This document shows, in pieces, positions 40,201 through 50,865 of a DNA stretch of 64,000 nt. Location of the stretch: the NCBI RefSeq assembly GCF_012273895.1, contig NC_052120.1:4340001-4404000 (forward strand), in the 5' to 3' direction. The notes beneath the pieces were generated by a model that saw only the letters and a program-made list of their open reading frames with translations, searched no databases and was not told the DNA's origin. Position numbers and translations under genes: made by a program. The DNA is from Zerene cesonia (taxonomy: Eukaryota; Arthropoda; Insecta; Lepidoptera; Pieridae). Positions within the stretch are counted from its first letter, which is position 1, and each line of letters opens with the position of its first letter.

Positions 40201-40723
40201 TAAATGTAGTAAATGAGCTGGTGATTCGCTTGAAGCTACCTAATGTCATTTGGTAGGGTATCCCTAAATGTGTTGACCATGTTTATGGATTTATAATGGA
40301 AAAAATGTAATGGACTGAGATATCTCTCTCACATAAAAATAAATAGACTTGGTAACTCAGTTTGATAATATTGAACTTATTATTATATTTGATAATATAA
40401 TTTACGATAAAATAAAATTACAATAAACTTACGTTAAGAAATATCACAGGATGTGGACAAGGTGCTGAAGTAATCAACTCTTTTAAATATGGACTCGAAA
40501 GTGCCATTAATACTTGGTGAACTTTAACAAAATGACCATCAGCCGCTAATGTCATATCCACAAACTCTCCATTCTAAAAAATTGTGCTTAAAAATTTACT
40601 TGTTTATTTCACAACAACTTCTTCATCTAAACAAACCGTGTTTACCTGCTGTAAGGCACAAAATCCCCCACAAATATTTGCTTTATGCGAATCCCATGAG
40701 AGCGAAAATTGTGAAAAAACCAT
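34279..40723 (-). CDS. BTB-FLYWCH protein, mod(mdg4)-like (copy A)
   Basis: Probable chromatin or transcription factor, with an N-terminal BTB/POZ dimerisation domain and a C-terminal FLYWCH zinc finger. This is the layout of modifier of mdg4 isoforms. Exons: 40646-40723, 40433-40573, 39959-40090, 39015-39125, 37119-37183, 35867-35991, 35300-35483 and 34279-34495. They give 1053 nt and 350 aa. The BTB domain covers about residues 5-117, with FSLSWDSHK, EFVDMTLAADGHFVKVH and LEYIYTGEV. A basic patch (NRKRKC, about residues 144-149) could be a nuclear signal. The FLYWCH finger spans about 222-288, with RGSLQVILNRF, RWRCIDYRNHRC and HCHSFHD as zinc ligands. The tail is charged. AATAAA lies 19 bases past the stop. 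The neighbouring gene at 41515-44196 is a tandem paralogue with matching exon phases. Exon 4 (111 nt) has no counterpart there. Target genes are unknown. Confidence 0.9.
34916..35137 (-). repeat. tRNA-derived SINE fragment in BTB-FLYWCH intron
   Basis: The reverse complement carries ACGTGAAGAAACCGATGTAT, ACATGGGACATCTGCCAATC and GCACTTGGTCAGTGTGGTAT, ending near ATGATGA. It matches the SINE at 25283-25595 at moderate identity and lies in the last intron of copy A. Confidence 0.75.
36219..36967. mobile_element. Non-autonomous hAT element (MITE), 749 bp
   Basis: It begins CAGTGATTCTCAACCACTGT and ends AAAGTTTGAGAATCATTG. The 13-base ends are inverted repeats with one mismatch and fit the hAT consensus CAGNGGTTCTCAA. 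The flanking 8-bp duplications are CAATAGAT (36211-36218) and CAGTAGAT (36968-36975), with one difference. Sub-terminal GCCGCGGCAC and GTGCCGCC motifs are also shared with hAT families. No transposase frame is present. It lies in the intron between exons 5 and 6 of BTB-FLYWCH copy A. Confidence 0.85.
37184..39014. other. Intron of BTB-FLYWCH copy A
   Basis: Apart from the LINE-like fragment this 1.8-kb intron is AT-rich and has no supported gene. A short GC-rich patch at 38300-38370 (GAGCGAGTCGAGCGATGCC) contains repeated CGAG units. Reading frames here are below 80 codons and show no family signal. Confidence 0.55.
37313..37372. repeat. LINE 3'-end-like fragment
   Basis: GGCGGCCTTGTCAGTAATAG followed by TTCTCTTAGCCAACCGGAG matches the fragment near 1130-1200. 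It is located between exons 4 and 5 of BTB-FLYWCH copy A. The following 300 bases up to 37690 show no recognisable content. Confidence 0.45.
39415..39670. mobile_element. Foldback element: tRNA-like unit between 68-bp perfect inverted arms
   Basis: The arms 39415-39482 and 39603-39670 are exact reverse complements over 68 bases (arm start AATTTAATTTTTAGTTTTAT). They enclose 120 bases containing a tRNA-like unit on the minus strand (39487-39558). The arm also carries the T-rich polymerase III terminator of the unit. The perfect identity of the arms indicates recent formation or ongoing conversion. A second tRNA-like unit with one copy of the 3' flank lies 270 bases away in the opposite orientation, and a truncated relative is at 6945-6985. 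The element lies in the intron between BTB-FLYWCH exons 3 and 4. Confidence 0.8.
39487..39558 (-). tRNA. tRNA-like unit (72 nt, cloverleaf-capable), copy 1; probably a SINE head or tRNA pseudogene
   Basis: The acceptor stem is TCACGGG/CTCGTGA (one wobble pair), and the 3-bp D stem is GCC/GGC. The anticodon stem is TTGCT/GGCAA and the T stem is GCAGG/CCTGC around TTCGAAT. Box A (TGGCCGAGAGG) and box B (GGTTCGAATCC) are intact, and a T6 terminator follows within five bases. The 7-base anticodon loop reads ACGGTTA, which would give anticodon GGT (Thr). It has C instead of the universal U at position 33, and eukaryotes normally decode Thr with AGT. It is therefore unlikely to be a working threonine tRNA. 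It differs from copy 2 by a single base in the variable loop. Confidence 0.55.
39828..39899 (+). tRNA. tRNA-like unit, copy 2, opposite orientation
   Basis: Same 72-nt cloverleaf as copy 1, with GAAAC instead of GATAC in the variable loop. It is preceded by TTACTGTGGCAGGA, as copy 1 is. It is followed by TCAAATTTTTTC, so the terminator is retained, and then by a single arm-like flank (TATTCTTTCAAAATATCTAA). It ends 60 bases from BTB-FLYWCH exon 3, on the opposite strand to that gene. Confidence 0.55.
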
Positions 40724-41514
40724 TTTAAAAAATTCCTAATAACTATATTATTTTAATAGAAATGACTTATGTTAGCCACCACAATAATTTTAAAACAAAC
40801 TTTTGCAGTCAATGTGATATTATTTTCCCAGTTTCTACAATTTTCAACAATAAAGTAGCTGACAGTGACATTTACATCATGAGTTTTGACATATGACAGT
40901 GTTACCACTTTGTATTGTATTTCGGAACTGTGTAGTTAATAGAATTATTTAGGTACATACATCTTAAAAACTCACCAAGTTCAACTGGTTAACTGACTTA
41001 TAAAGTGATCATAGTAGGAAGTTTATACCACGATGATATGCTAGCTTGACCAGACGGTCTTCGGAATTTCTATGTATCAAGTGATTAGGGTACATTAAAA
41101 CATTTTTGCCAAATCTTGATTCTGACCATCATATATTAATAAATGACACACCGCGACATCATTATTTGAAACTAACTTGTCGTAGGTAAATCACAAAAAC
41201 ACTCGAGACATAATGAGTATCATAAATTAAAAATTATCAAAAAAACAGACTCAGAAATTGTTGTTATAATCATCTCAACGCTGAAAATACCTACGTCTCC
41301 GCACAGCCGCTATCATCGGCACTAGTCTAAAACAATTATGAAATATGTTTTCTCTTTTATAGTAACAATTATTAGCATAGAATTATTAAACAATCAAATA
41401 ATAATTTGGAATTCGAATACAAGGCATTCAGATCATTTACATTACACAAAAAAGAAATTGTGAATTAAAAACAAATTATATAGGCAGGTAATTTAATTAA
41501 ATATAAATAATCTG

Positions 41515-44196
41515 CTAGCTGTCTCTCTCAAATTCCTCCATTGCCGCATCTATATTGCTATGTTCCTTCTTCTTGACTTCTATGCTTTTTATTGACGCAT
41601 ATATCAGATTAGATTTTACTTTTTTCATAATTTTGTCATCATGGAATGGGTGGTTATGTACATTAAGCCTAAAATTGTAAGTAAAAAAATGATATGTTTT
41701 CAATTATACAGCATTTGAAAGGTATCAAATTGAATATTAAAAAATTTGTATTCTGGTTCCTTTCATTTAATTTATTAGGAAATGGATTTCCCTCCGCGGC
41801 TTCACCCACAAAGACAAAAAAAATAGACGGACCAAGGTAATACCGCATAGTTCTCACCATCTATCTTATAACAAGTTTCATGTAAATTGAGTGAGTGGTT
41901 AAGTCGTGAAGAAGAGACAGAGTTTCGCATTTATAATACTGAATGCTAAACAAAACATATTTAAGTTATAACAGATAAGATATTACTGATAGTTGTTAAT
42001 ATTTCTTATTTCTACTATCTCTTATACCTTTTTGTTATCAAATCTCCTTCTGTATCAACAAAAGCTTTGCATCGTTTTCTCCTATAATCAGTACATCTCC
42101 ATCGTCGCTTAAAACCTCTGTGAGATTGATGATGCATGAGATAAATATAGCGATTTAAAATCAATTGCAAAGAACCTCTATTAGATATTGAATATTGTTG
42201 ATGTTTATAATCTGAAAAGAATTAGTCTGTAAGTATTTAAGTGTTTAAATTTATTATGAACATACAATATTCAAAACCATAATAAATTAATTCTGTAATA
42301 GTTATTTCAATGTACATAAACATATTATAAAATATTAGAAGATTATTAACCTAATCTGCGAACTGCAATATAACATGAATTCCTACTGCAAATCTTGGAA
42401 ATATTAAATTGAAATGAATTCATATTATATGTCAAAACTAGCGATTTATATCTTAATTTTTTTTTTCTAGAACCACATTGTCTATTGATGACAACAGCAT
42501 TAGAATTGGTGCAGTAGTTTGATGTTTAGATGCAGCAGTCCTTTGTTATATAGCATCTAGTGATTTAGAGCATTATTGATGTTTGAATTATAAACAAAAA
42601 AAAGGAAATACCTACCAGTACTAACTGTAATATTTGCCATAATATTAGGAGTTTCATTATCTTTATCAGCAGTTGGATCATTAACATTAAGATTATTAGC
42701 CAAATTCAAATTTCTGTCAATGTTTATCGGGATTTCTGGGATATCCACTTCATTTAAAATAACATTATATAAATTTTTTTGTATTATGTCTGTTGAAGAG
42801 TCCTTACTGGACTGAATTTCGTTTAAATTAATATTTTTAGACATATCAGGAAAAGTGGTAGGGCTAAAAATAATGAAATATTAATAAATATATAGGACTT
42901 ATTCTTCAGCCTTAGACACTACTAGCTGCGCCCCGCAGTTTCATCCGCATAAGTCCGTGTCCCGTAGGATTATCGGTATATTAAAAAGTTGCCTATATGT
43001 TATTCCAGTTGTCCAGCTGTCTACATACCAAATTTCATTGTAATTGCTTCAGTAGTTTTTGCGTAAAGAGTAACAAACACACACACATCATAAACAAACT
43101 TTCGCATTTATAGTATTAGTATGATTAGTGGGATGTTAATAGTATCCATATATCTTAATTAAACTTATTAAGAACTTAAGTAAACATACACAACTTCAGG
43201 CAGATCAAGAGATGGTTCAACATTATTATTGCTTCCCATAGTTTGTGGCACCGATACCTAAAATAAATTAAATAGCAGGTATTGCTCTAATAAAGTTATA
43301 GAGCAGAGTGAAAATGGCATTATAGTGTCTATTGTCTCAAAAACTATTCACTCTCAGGGCAGACCGCTAGTCTTTTAATAAAGCTTAGAGAAGCTGTGGA
43401 TTCATGACATGAAAACTTCAAATTAAATTTAATATGTGAAAAAGCATTCAAATATATCTCTTACTTAATTTATTTTTCTGAGTCAGCCAAGTATCAACCA
43501 ATAATCAAATATCTCTAGCACATAATATTAAAAGAGATTAATTAAATCAATTCAGTTTTAAATGATTAATTCTTTATAATCATTTTCATATCAAAATAGA
43601 AAAATAGTTTCCTAAGACTTAATAATACGAAGTATAAGTTATTGACTCAATGTTATGTAGGTATTATTTATACATTACTTGTAAAGATGACAGTTCATTT
43701 AGACCTAATAGCAGCAACTGTGAGGCAGCTTTGAGAAATGGTTGTAAAATATTGAGTGGTACTTCAACTTCTCCGGTATAAATGTATTCAACAATAAGGC
43801 CTAAAACCTCATGACTTATATCCTAAAAATAAAATTTAGAATGTAACTTCAAATTAAAAGTGTAATTTGCAATTAAAATTTTATGAGTCAAATTATACTT
43901 ACTGTGAGGAATATTATAGGATGGTCACAAGGTATTGATGATATCAGTTCTTTTAAATATGGACTAACTAAAGATACAACATTTTTATGAACTTTAACAA
44001 GATGTCCTTCTACTGCTAAAGTCATATCCACAAACTCTTCTTTCTAAAATTCAAAAATGATTGTAAGTAAATGTTACAGAATGCTATGCAAATTGCCAAC
44101 AATTTGCCCACAACTCACTTGCTGTAGGCAAGAAAATCCATGTCTCAACTTCTCCTTATGAAAATTCCAAGAGAGATTATAATGTTGGATGGACAT
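41515..44196 (-). CDS. BTB-FLYWCH protein, mod(mdg4)-like (copy B)
   Basis: Tandem paralogue of the gene at 34279-40723. Exons: 44119-44196, 43903-44043, 43679-43822, 43190-43257, 42616-42863, 42028-42211 and 41515-41668. They give 1017 nt and 338 aa. The BTB domain covers about residues 5-118 (YNLSWNFHK, EFVDMTLAVEGHLVKVHK, VEYIYTGEV). The linker is Asn/Asp-rich and looks disordered (about 122-226). The FLYWCH finger lies at about 230-298 (NRGSLQLILNRYIY, RWRCTDYRRKRC, HNHPFHD). The first two exons have the same lengths as in copy A (78 and 141 nt), and so does the FLYWCH exon (184 nt). The donor before the linker exon leaves the same phase. This is strong evidence for duplication of the whole gene. 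The fourth exon of copy A is absent here. A family C repeat lies in the intron between exons 4 and 5. It is likely nuclear; targets are unknown. Confidence 0.9.
41780..41945 (+). repeat. Degraded family C-like repeat
   Basis: CCGCGGCTTCACCC, ACAAGTTTCATGTAAATTGAG and a terminal TTTCGCATTTATAATACTGA suggest an old relative of family C in the last intron of BTB-FLYWCH copy B. The match is weak. Confidence 0.4.
42921..43126 (+). repeat. Family C repeat
   Basis: It starts ACTAGCTGCGCCCCGCAG and ends TTTATAGTATTAGTATGAT, with the shared GTTATTCCAGTTGTCCAGCT core. Located between exons 4 and 5 of BTB-FLYWCH copy B. Confidence 0.8.
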
Positions 44197-44795
44197 CGTT
44201 TCAGTCAACTATGATCTACTTATGGAGAGTAGACGTGGATCGACTGTTGCTTAGTGCTTTGTAATATAATTCTGCGTAAAATGTAAATTGCAGAACAACA
44301 TAAACAAAAAAAGATTACCAAAATTCAAAATAGTCTTTCTTCTGTATAAATACTATCACAGATAACATACTATACTAGTACTGTTGTACTGTTGTCTGTT
44401 ACAGTATTACCACAGATATGTGACAGTAATACCACAGAATACTATGTATTATGTTATCTGTACTGTACTATACTATACTAGCACAGAGAATTAATTATTA
44501 CGTTATACTACTTGTACTTATTATTCTGTGGCTTTACTAGGCATGAGCCATAAGTATGAAATCGAAAATACAAGTTACACTATATTTTCATGTTATCTGT
44601 CGCCGTACTTACTAACATAGTACATATGTTTTAATAAAATTACATTTATTTCCATGGGCTTAGGGTTGCAATTTCCTTATGAGATGAAGCTAACCTGTGA
44701 TAAAGCGGTGATAGCGAGAGGTCTACTCGTAACTAACACCATTGGTTTTCAAATCAACATAAGTAGTATATGTTAATTTTTTATTTTTGTACTAT

Positions 44796-45163
44796 ACTAG
44801 CGGCGCCCCGCGATTTCATGCGCGTAAGTCAGTATCCCGTAGGAATATCGGGATAATTTTATTTTATTTATTTATTTTAAATAAAAAATCGAGCAACTAT
44901 GAAGACTCATTTTGTTAGTAACAATATGCTTAAAAATTATATTAGTGCATTAAATTAGAAATTGTCCTATTCTATCCTATACCATTGATGCGAATAATTT
45001 GCAACAATGGTTTACATAAGAAGTTGCCTATATGTTATTCCAGTTGTCTAGCTGTCTACATACCAAATTTCATTGCAATCGGTTCAGTAGTTTTTGCGTG
45101 AAAGAGCAACAAACACACACACATATCCTTACAAACATCCGCATTTATAATATTAGTAGGACA
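44796..45163 (+). repeat. Family C repeat split by an insertion
   Basis: The head ACTAGCGGCGCCCCGCGATT runs to ATCGGGATA (44856). About 160 foreign bases follow, and the consensus resumes at AGAAGTTGCCTATATGTTAT (45018) and ends ATTAGTAGGAC. The insert begins with a T-rich (TTTA)n stretch, like an oppositely oriented retroelement 3' end. Confidence 0.7.
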
Positions 45164-45354
45164 GGAAGTAAGATAGTAGGATAGTATTAATAGTAAAACT
45201 AGAATGAATGGGCACGATAACAATAAAACAGAATTTAGTTGGATTGAGTGTTTGGTTGATTCCCGCGATGTTTTGATAACAATACTTAGTCTGGCCATAA
45301 ATACTGTTACACTTAATTATAAAAAAATATTACATTTGAATTTCGAATCTGTCA

Positions 45355-46354
45355 NNNNNNNNNNNNNNNNNNNNNNNNNNNNNNNNNNNNNNNNNNNNNN
45401 NNNNNNNNNNNNNNNNNNNNNNNNNNNNNNNNNNNNNNNNNNNNNNNNNNNNNNNNNNNNNNNNNNNNNNNNNNNNNNNNNNNNNNNNNNNNNNNNNNNN
45501 NNNNNNNNNNNNNNNNNNNNNNNNNNNNNNNNNNNNNNNNNNNNNNNNNNNNNNNNNNNNNNNNNNNNNNNNNNNNNNNNNNNNNNNNNNNNNNNNNNNN
45601 NNNNNNNNNNNNNNNNNNNNNNNNNNNNNNNNNNNNNNNNNNNNNNNNNNNNNNNNNNNNNNNNNNNNNNNNNNNNNNNNNNNNNNNNNNNNNNNNNNNN
45701 NNNNNNNNNNNNNNNNNNNNNNNNNNNNNNNNNNNNNNNNNNNNNNNNNNNNNNNNNNNNNNNNNNNNNNNNNNNNNNNNNNNNNNNNNNNNNNNNNNNN
45801 NNNNNNNNNNNNNNNNNNNNNNNNNNNNNNNNNNNNNNNNNNNNNNNNNNNNNNNNNNNNNNNNNNNNNNNNNNNNNNNNNNNNNNNNNNNNNNNNNNNN
45901 NNNNNNNNNNNNNNNNNNNNNNNNNNNNNNNNNNNNNNNNNNNNNNNNNNNNNNNNNNNNNNNNNNNNNNNNNNNNNNNNNNNNNNNNNNNNNNNNNNNN
46001 NNNNNNNNNNNNNNNNNNNNNNNNNNNNNNNNNNNNNNNNNNNNNNNNNNNNNNNNNNNNNNNNNNNNNNNNNNNNNNNNNNNNNNNNNNNNNNNNNNNN
46101 NNNNNNNNNNNNNNNNNNNNNNNNNNNNNNNNNNNNNNNNNNNNNNNNNNNNNNNNNNNNNNNNNNNNNNNNNNNNNNNNNNNNNNNNNNNNNNNNNNNN
46201 NNNNNNNNNNNNNNNNNNNNNNNNNNNNNNNNNNNNNNNNNNNNNNNNNNNNNNNNNNNNNNNNNNNNNNNNNNNNNNNNNNNNNNNNNNNNNNNNNNNN
46301 NNNNNNNNNNNNNNNNNNNNNNNNNNNNNNNNNNNNNNNNNNNNNNNNNNNNNN
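45355..46354. other. Assembly gap, 1000 N
   Basis: Placeholder gap in the intergenic region. The 384-codon frame entering it from the left is an artefact. Confidence 0.99.
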
Positions 46355-46835
46355 ATAATGTATGTTATGATGTTACAATACCTTTAAGATTGAATATTCC
46401 CGCGCGTAGATTACAATTGTGTAAATTATTATAATAACTCAGTTCGTGAGTTTTTTTTAATGCTTTGTGTTTCAATGTACACTAACTCAGTTTTATTCCA
46501 TTTTTTAGGGTGACAATGAAATTTTTGGTCAAAAACCATTTTTAACACCCGACGCAATTAATGGGGCCAGTATATAGATCTAGGATAAGATCTATATCTA
46601 TGTACTATATGTATTATGGATCCACAGAGTAATTAATATAAACATCTACAAACTGTACAGTCCCTATTTTTATATTTTGTCGTATATAATACACCGTGTC
46701 ACATAACGCATTTGATATGCGTCTTGTGAAACGAATATGTAAATGCAAAATTACAGTTTGATCCGAATTCTAATCTACGTAGTTATTAGTTCTCAATCTG
46801 TGTTTCCAATATATACACTATATCCACTGTACAGA

Positions 46836-47166
46836 TTTTTTTTTTTATGTCATAGCGGGCAGCTGAGCTGGTGGTTCGCCTGATGGTAAGCGATCACCAC
46901 CGCCCATAAACATTCGCAAAGGTAGTACCTCTGTGAATGCGCTGCCCGCTTTTGTGGGGTAAGGGAAAAGGAAAGGATTAACGACTGTAAAGAAGGAATG
47001 GACTGGGACGGGTGAGGAAAAGGAAACGGGCCTCCGGCTCCCCCACTCATCGTACGAAACACAGTGGCATGCCACTATTTCACGCCGGTTTTCTGTGGGG
47101 GTGTGGTACTTCCCCGGTGCGAGCTGGCCCAATTCGTGCCGATGCGTGCTCAACTCCCACAATAAA
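46836..47166 (-). repeat. Family A repeat, near full length
   Basis: The poly-A end lies at 46836-46846 (T run on plus), and the head (GTGGGAGTTGAGCACGC on minus) is near 47150. The internal inverted repeat here is CATTCGCAAAGGTA/TACCTCTGTGAATG. It pairs similarly to the hairpin at 18.9 kb but with a different sequence. Several small frames overlap it on both strands and are not genes. Confidence 0.85.
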
Positions 47167-48023
47167 ACACACAGTACTCTCAAAGCTGAAAATTTCGTTC
47201 GGAAATTAAGAACTGCAGCTATACTGCTGTTTTATGCCATAAATCGACGCTACATTAGTACTGGGAGTAATTGGTGTTGCCTGTATGTATGGGGTATTAT
47301 ATTTATGTGCTCTGATCACGTGATCATTCAATAAATTCAACTGACAGTCAATATTACTAGGGTTTTTGAAGTGAAACTTTTTTAGAATCGTTGTGATTTC
47401 AAACCTGATGCAAAAATGTGTAGAATGAAGAATGAGACAGAAATATACATACTATTTTATATATATATTCATCTTATTCTTCCGTCGATTTACTGAAGTT
47501 TCACTTCTATCGTGTGTGAATCGCACACACATCTTTTTTTTTATTTGATGCTCTAACAATCGTTTTTTAACACCAATAATATCGGAATTCGGAATACCTA
47601 TATTCCTTGAGTGTCATCTTACGAACTAGTTCTTAATCTGTGGTGTCATAATTTGATTTGTCAATGTCAGAGACATTTCCAAATTCCAATTTACCTATAA
47701 AATAAAAACAATAGCAAAAACCTACCCTACATACTGGTTATATATTACGTACGAAGGACCGAGGACCTTCTTACCTACTCCAATACTATACTGGACTCGC
47801 TTAAACCGGGTATAATATAAAAGTAGTATAAAAGTTACTCTGTGGTTCGGACCCATAAAATACTTGTTTATTGATCTGATTTGAGTAATGATTAATATAT
47901 ATATTACCACTTATCTGTCCTACTGTGATATTCGAAGTGTTATTGGTTAATATTTATCATAAAATAAACAACAAATAATACTGCGTTAGGCAGATCAAGA
48001 AGGTTCATTGAAAATTGTTAATA

Positions 48024-49825
48024 ATGTCACCTCTATGTAAAGTACATTGGTTTTCAAGGGTTTTTCCGGTTCAAAATAAGTTTGGCAGCTATTATCGCAG
48101 GTAAATTTACATATTTTTATAACATTCTTTTCATTTGTTTGGCCTTGATATATATAAAGTAATAACAATTTTATAGTTATAGCAAAGCAAACATACCACG
48201 TTATGACGTCGTTGTAGTAGGAGGTGGTATCGTTGGATCTGCCTCTGCAAGAGAGTTAGCTTTGAGACACCCAAGCTTAAAAATCGCACTAATAGAAAAG
48301 GAAAACAAATTCGCATTCCATCAAAGTGGCAACAACAGTGGGGTTATTCATGCTGGCATTTATTATAAGCCTGGTTCATTGAAAGCAAAGCTTTGTGTTG
48401 AAGGTCTCAATCTGTCGTATAAATATTTGGATGAAAAAGGTATCAAATATTCTAAGTGTGGAAAACTTATAGTAGCAACAAATAGAATAGAAGTTCCTCG
48501 TCTTCTTGACTTATATGATAGAGGAGTAAAGAATGGTGTAAAAGATATAAGATTACTAGATGCTGAAGAAATAAAACAATTAGAACCGCATTGTAAAGGA
48601 TTACAGGCATTGTGGTCTCCACATACAGGAATTGTAGATTGGGGTGTGGTCACTCGATCCTATGTGGAAGATTTTAATAAGTTTGGGGGGACAAGTTATT
48701 TGAATTTTGAAGTAAAAAAGTTCATTGAAGGTGAAGATGCAGACTATCCTGTTATTATCACAAACTCAAAAGATAACACAGTGTATGCAAAATATGTCCT
48801 TACCTGTTGTGGTTTACAATCAGACAGTGTAGCTGTATTAACTGGCTGTCCCGAAGAACCCAGGATCATCCCTTTTAGAGGTGAATATCTATATTTATCT
48901 CCACATAAAAGTAATCTTGCTAAGGCAAATATATACCCTGTACCAGATCCAAGGTTCCCTTTCCTTGGAGTTCACTTAACTCCAAGGATAGATGGTCGCG
49001 TGATTGTTGGACCTAATGCTATTTTAGCATTTTGTAAGGAAGGTTATAGGTAAGTATTGTTTTAATTATGTTGTGTAAGAATTTTTGTTGATACATATAT
49101 AGCCTATCGTTTAATATCTTCTAATATTTTTCTTTTTGGTAATAAATTTTTTGTTTGATGACAGGTGGGGTGATATTAATGTGCAAGAATTGAAGGAAAT
49201 ACTTTCATTCTCTGGATTTCGAAAGATGGCACTTAAATATGCTGGCTTTGGGCTCAAAGAGATGAGCAGGTCCATATTTATTCCGTTGCAAGTGAAACAA
49301 ATACAAAGATATATTCAGGGCATTACAAGTAGCGATGTTGAAAGAGGACCAGCAGGAGTGAGGGCACAGGCCATGGCAAAGGATGGTATGTTATACCATG
49401 AAATTAATAATTTTGCCATATAAATTTTGTATTTAGGCTATATGAGTCTCAATATTTATTGCAACTCATTGTCTTTCATATCATTTTCCTCAACAGTAAA
49501 TTGTTTTGTTCTGAGCATTTATTTTAACAAGGAATAATTATTATTGGTAATTTAAATTATTTCTTGTTAAATTAAAAACGAAAAACTATAGTTACCAATA
49601 AAAATAAGAAATTTTGCACTTGCTTTTTTTGTATACTGTGAATGTTGTGAATGTTCAATTTCAGGAACTCTTATTGAAGATTTTGTATTTGATTCCAAGC
49701 CTGGTTCTGGTGCTATTGGAAGCAGAGTTCTTCACTGTAGAAATGCACCATCACCTGGTGCCACTTCATCTCTTGCTATTGCAAAAATGATTGCAGATAA
49801 AATGAAAGAAGAATTCAAGTTTTAA
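48024..49825 (+). CDS. L2HGDH: L-2-hydroxyglutarate dehydrogenase, mitochondrial
   Basis: FAD enzyme that oxidises L-2-hydroxyglutarate to 2-oxoglutarate, a metabolite-repair step in mitochondria. Exons: 48024-48100, 48177-49049, 49165-49385 and 49665-49825. They give 1332 nt and 443 aa, close to the usual length of about 460. The first exon encodes a basic, aromatic leader without acids ([19 protein letters not shown]), fitting a mitochondrial transit peptide. The Rossmann motif [18 protein letters not shown] is at about 36-53, with E66 in IALIEKE closing the FAD ribose site. The family segment [16 protein letters not shown] follows (about 74-89), then CGKLIVAT. The end has [17 protein letters not shown] and [16 protein letters not shown], typical of the family. 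The start ATG is the only one in frame upstream of the second exon. The gene is convergent with PGAP2, and AATAAA appears about 390 bases past the stop. Confidence 0.95.
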
Positions 49826-50865
49826 TTGGGTTTACAGTCCAAGTTTCTTTTGATAATTTTGTACTTGGATTATGTGATACTATTACGAAAGCGTATAATA
49901 TTAAGGTAGATATTTTTATTTTTTTAAAGCATTTATAAAATCAATTTTATTTTATTTTACTCATTTTAATATCAGCTTGTACTAAAATCTGATTAAATAC
50001 TTTTAAGATGGCTATTTATTGTTATTTTACAGATTAAAATTTTATTAATTGTTTCTATTATTAAGCTTCTGTGCATACAAACTACATTTTTTAATGCAAT
50101 AATATAATAGACGACAGCATTATACTTAATATATGGACAAGATAATATTATTCCAATGAAATTACATCAACTTATATTTTTAAAAAGTAATTATTTTATA
50201 AAATGTGATTTAATAAAAAATATATTTTGGTTTACAAATACTTACTGGTTTGGTATGAATATGTTAAAAACATGTTGACAATATCAAGAAATCCATAATC
50301 ATTACTATAGGTAGATATTGAAACAACTAAAAAGTAGCATTTTTATTAAAGCTCCATGCTTATGCACAATTTACAACCTGTATAGTTTTAAGCTACCATT
50401 ATCAATACGATTATCTATATAGCATAAATAATAGTTAATATTTATGTACATTCTATAAAAATATTAAGGTCATTTACTTACATAATTATGTGTAATAAAA
50501 ATTTTAATCACCCAAGTATTTTATATCAGCACCTAATGTTGATGAGCAATATTCAATTGAATATGAGTATATAAGTATCTTAATGTCTACAATAGGTAAG
50601 TTTGTTCCTTTTTTCTGCATCTATTACATGCATGTCGAAAAACAAATGTACTAATTTTTTTTTAGTAAGCACTAAATGATGTAACATCCGTGTTATTCCA
50701 ATATTTCTTTATCCATGATACTGATATATTTATTTTTGAACTGTTATTTAATTAAGATCTGTTTAGAATAAATTTAAATAATTATGTTATTCCTGAAAAC
50801 TTCTCATTTGTACCAAATGCTTTAATATCCTCCTGTACCAAAAATAAGTTACTTAAAATCCTGAG
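49826..50865. other. Convergent intergenic region (L2HGDH and PGAP2 3' ends)
   Basis: AT-rich DNA holding both 3' untranslated regions. A plus-strand AATAAA is near 50213, and a minus-strand AATAAA (TTTATT on plus) is near 50729-50734. Nothing else is recognised. Confidence 0.6.

Larger units (their letters stand above)
44197..48023. other. Intergenic region upstream of BTB-FLYWCH copy B and L2HGDH (divergent genes)
   Basis: No gene is supported. The stretch 44350-44480 is built of short near-repeats of ACTATACTAG and ACAGTAATACCACAG type. A family C element with an insertion (44796-45163), a 1-kb gap (45355-46354) and family A (46836-47166) follow. The last 800 bases before the L2HGDH start are AT-rich and contain no clear core promoter motif that I can identify. 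Confidence 0.6.

Noticed and set aside
45204..46358. 384-codon plus-strand frame
   Set aside because: It runs into the third N gap; the 50 real residues have no recognisable similarity.
46845..47334. Overlapping frames on both strands
   Set aside because: They lie in the family A repeat, and similar frames occur in its other copies (for example 18984-19233, 53802-54070 and 13332-13532).
48363..48653. 96-codon minus-strand frame
   Set aside because: Antisense shadow of L2HGDH exon 2.
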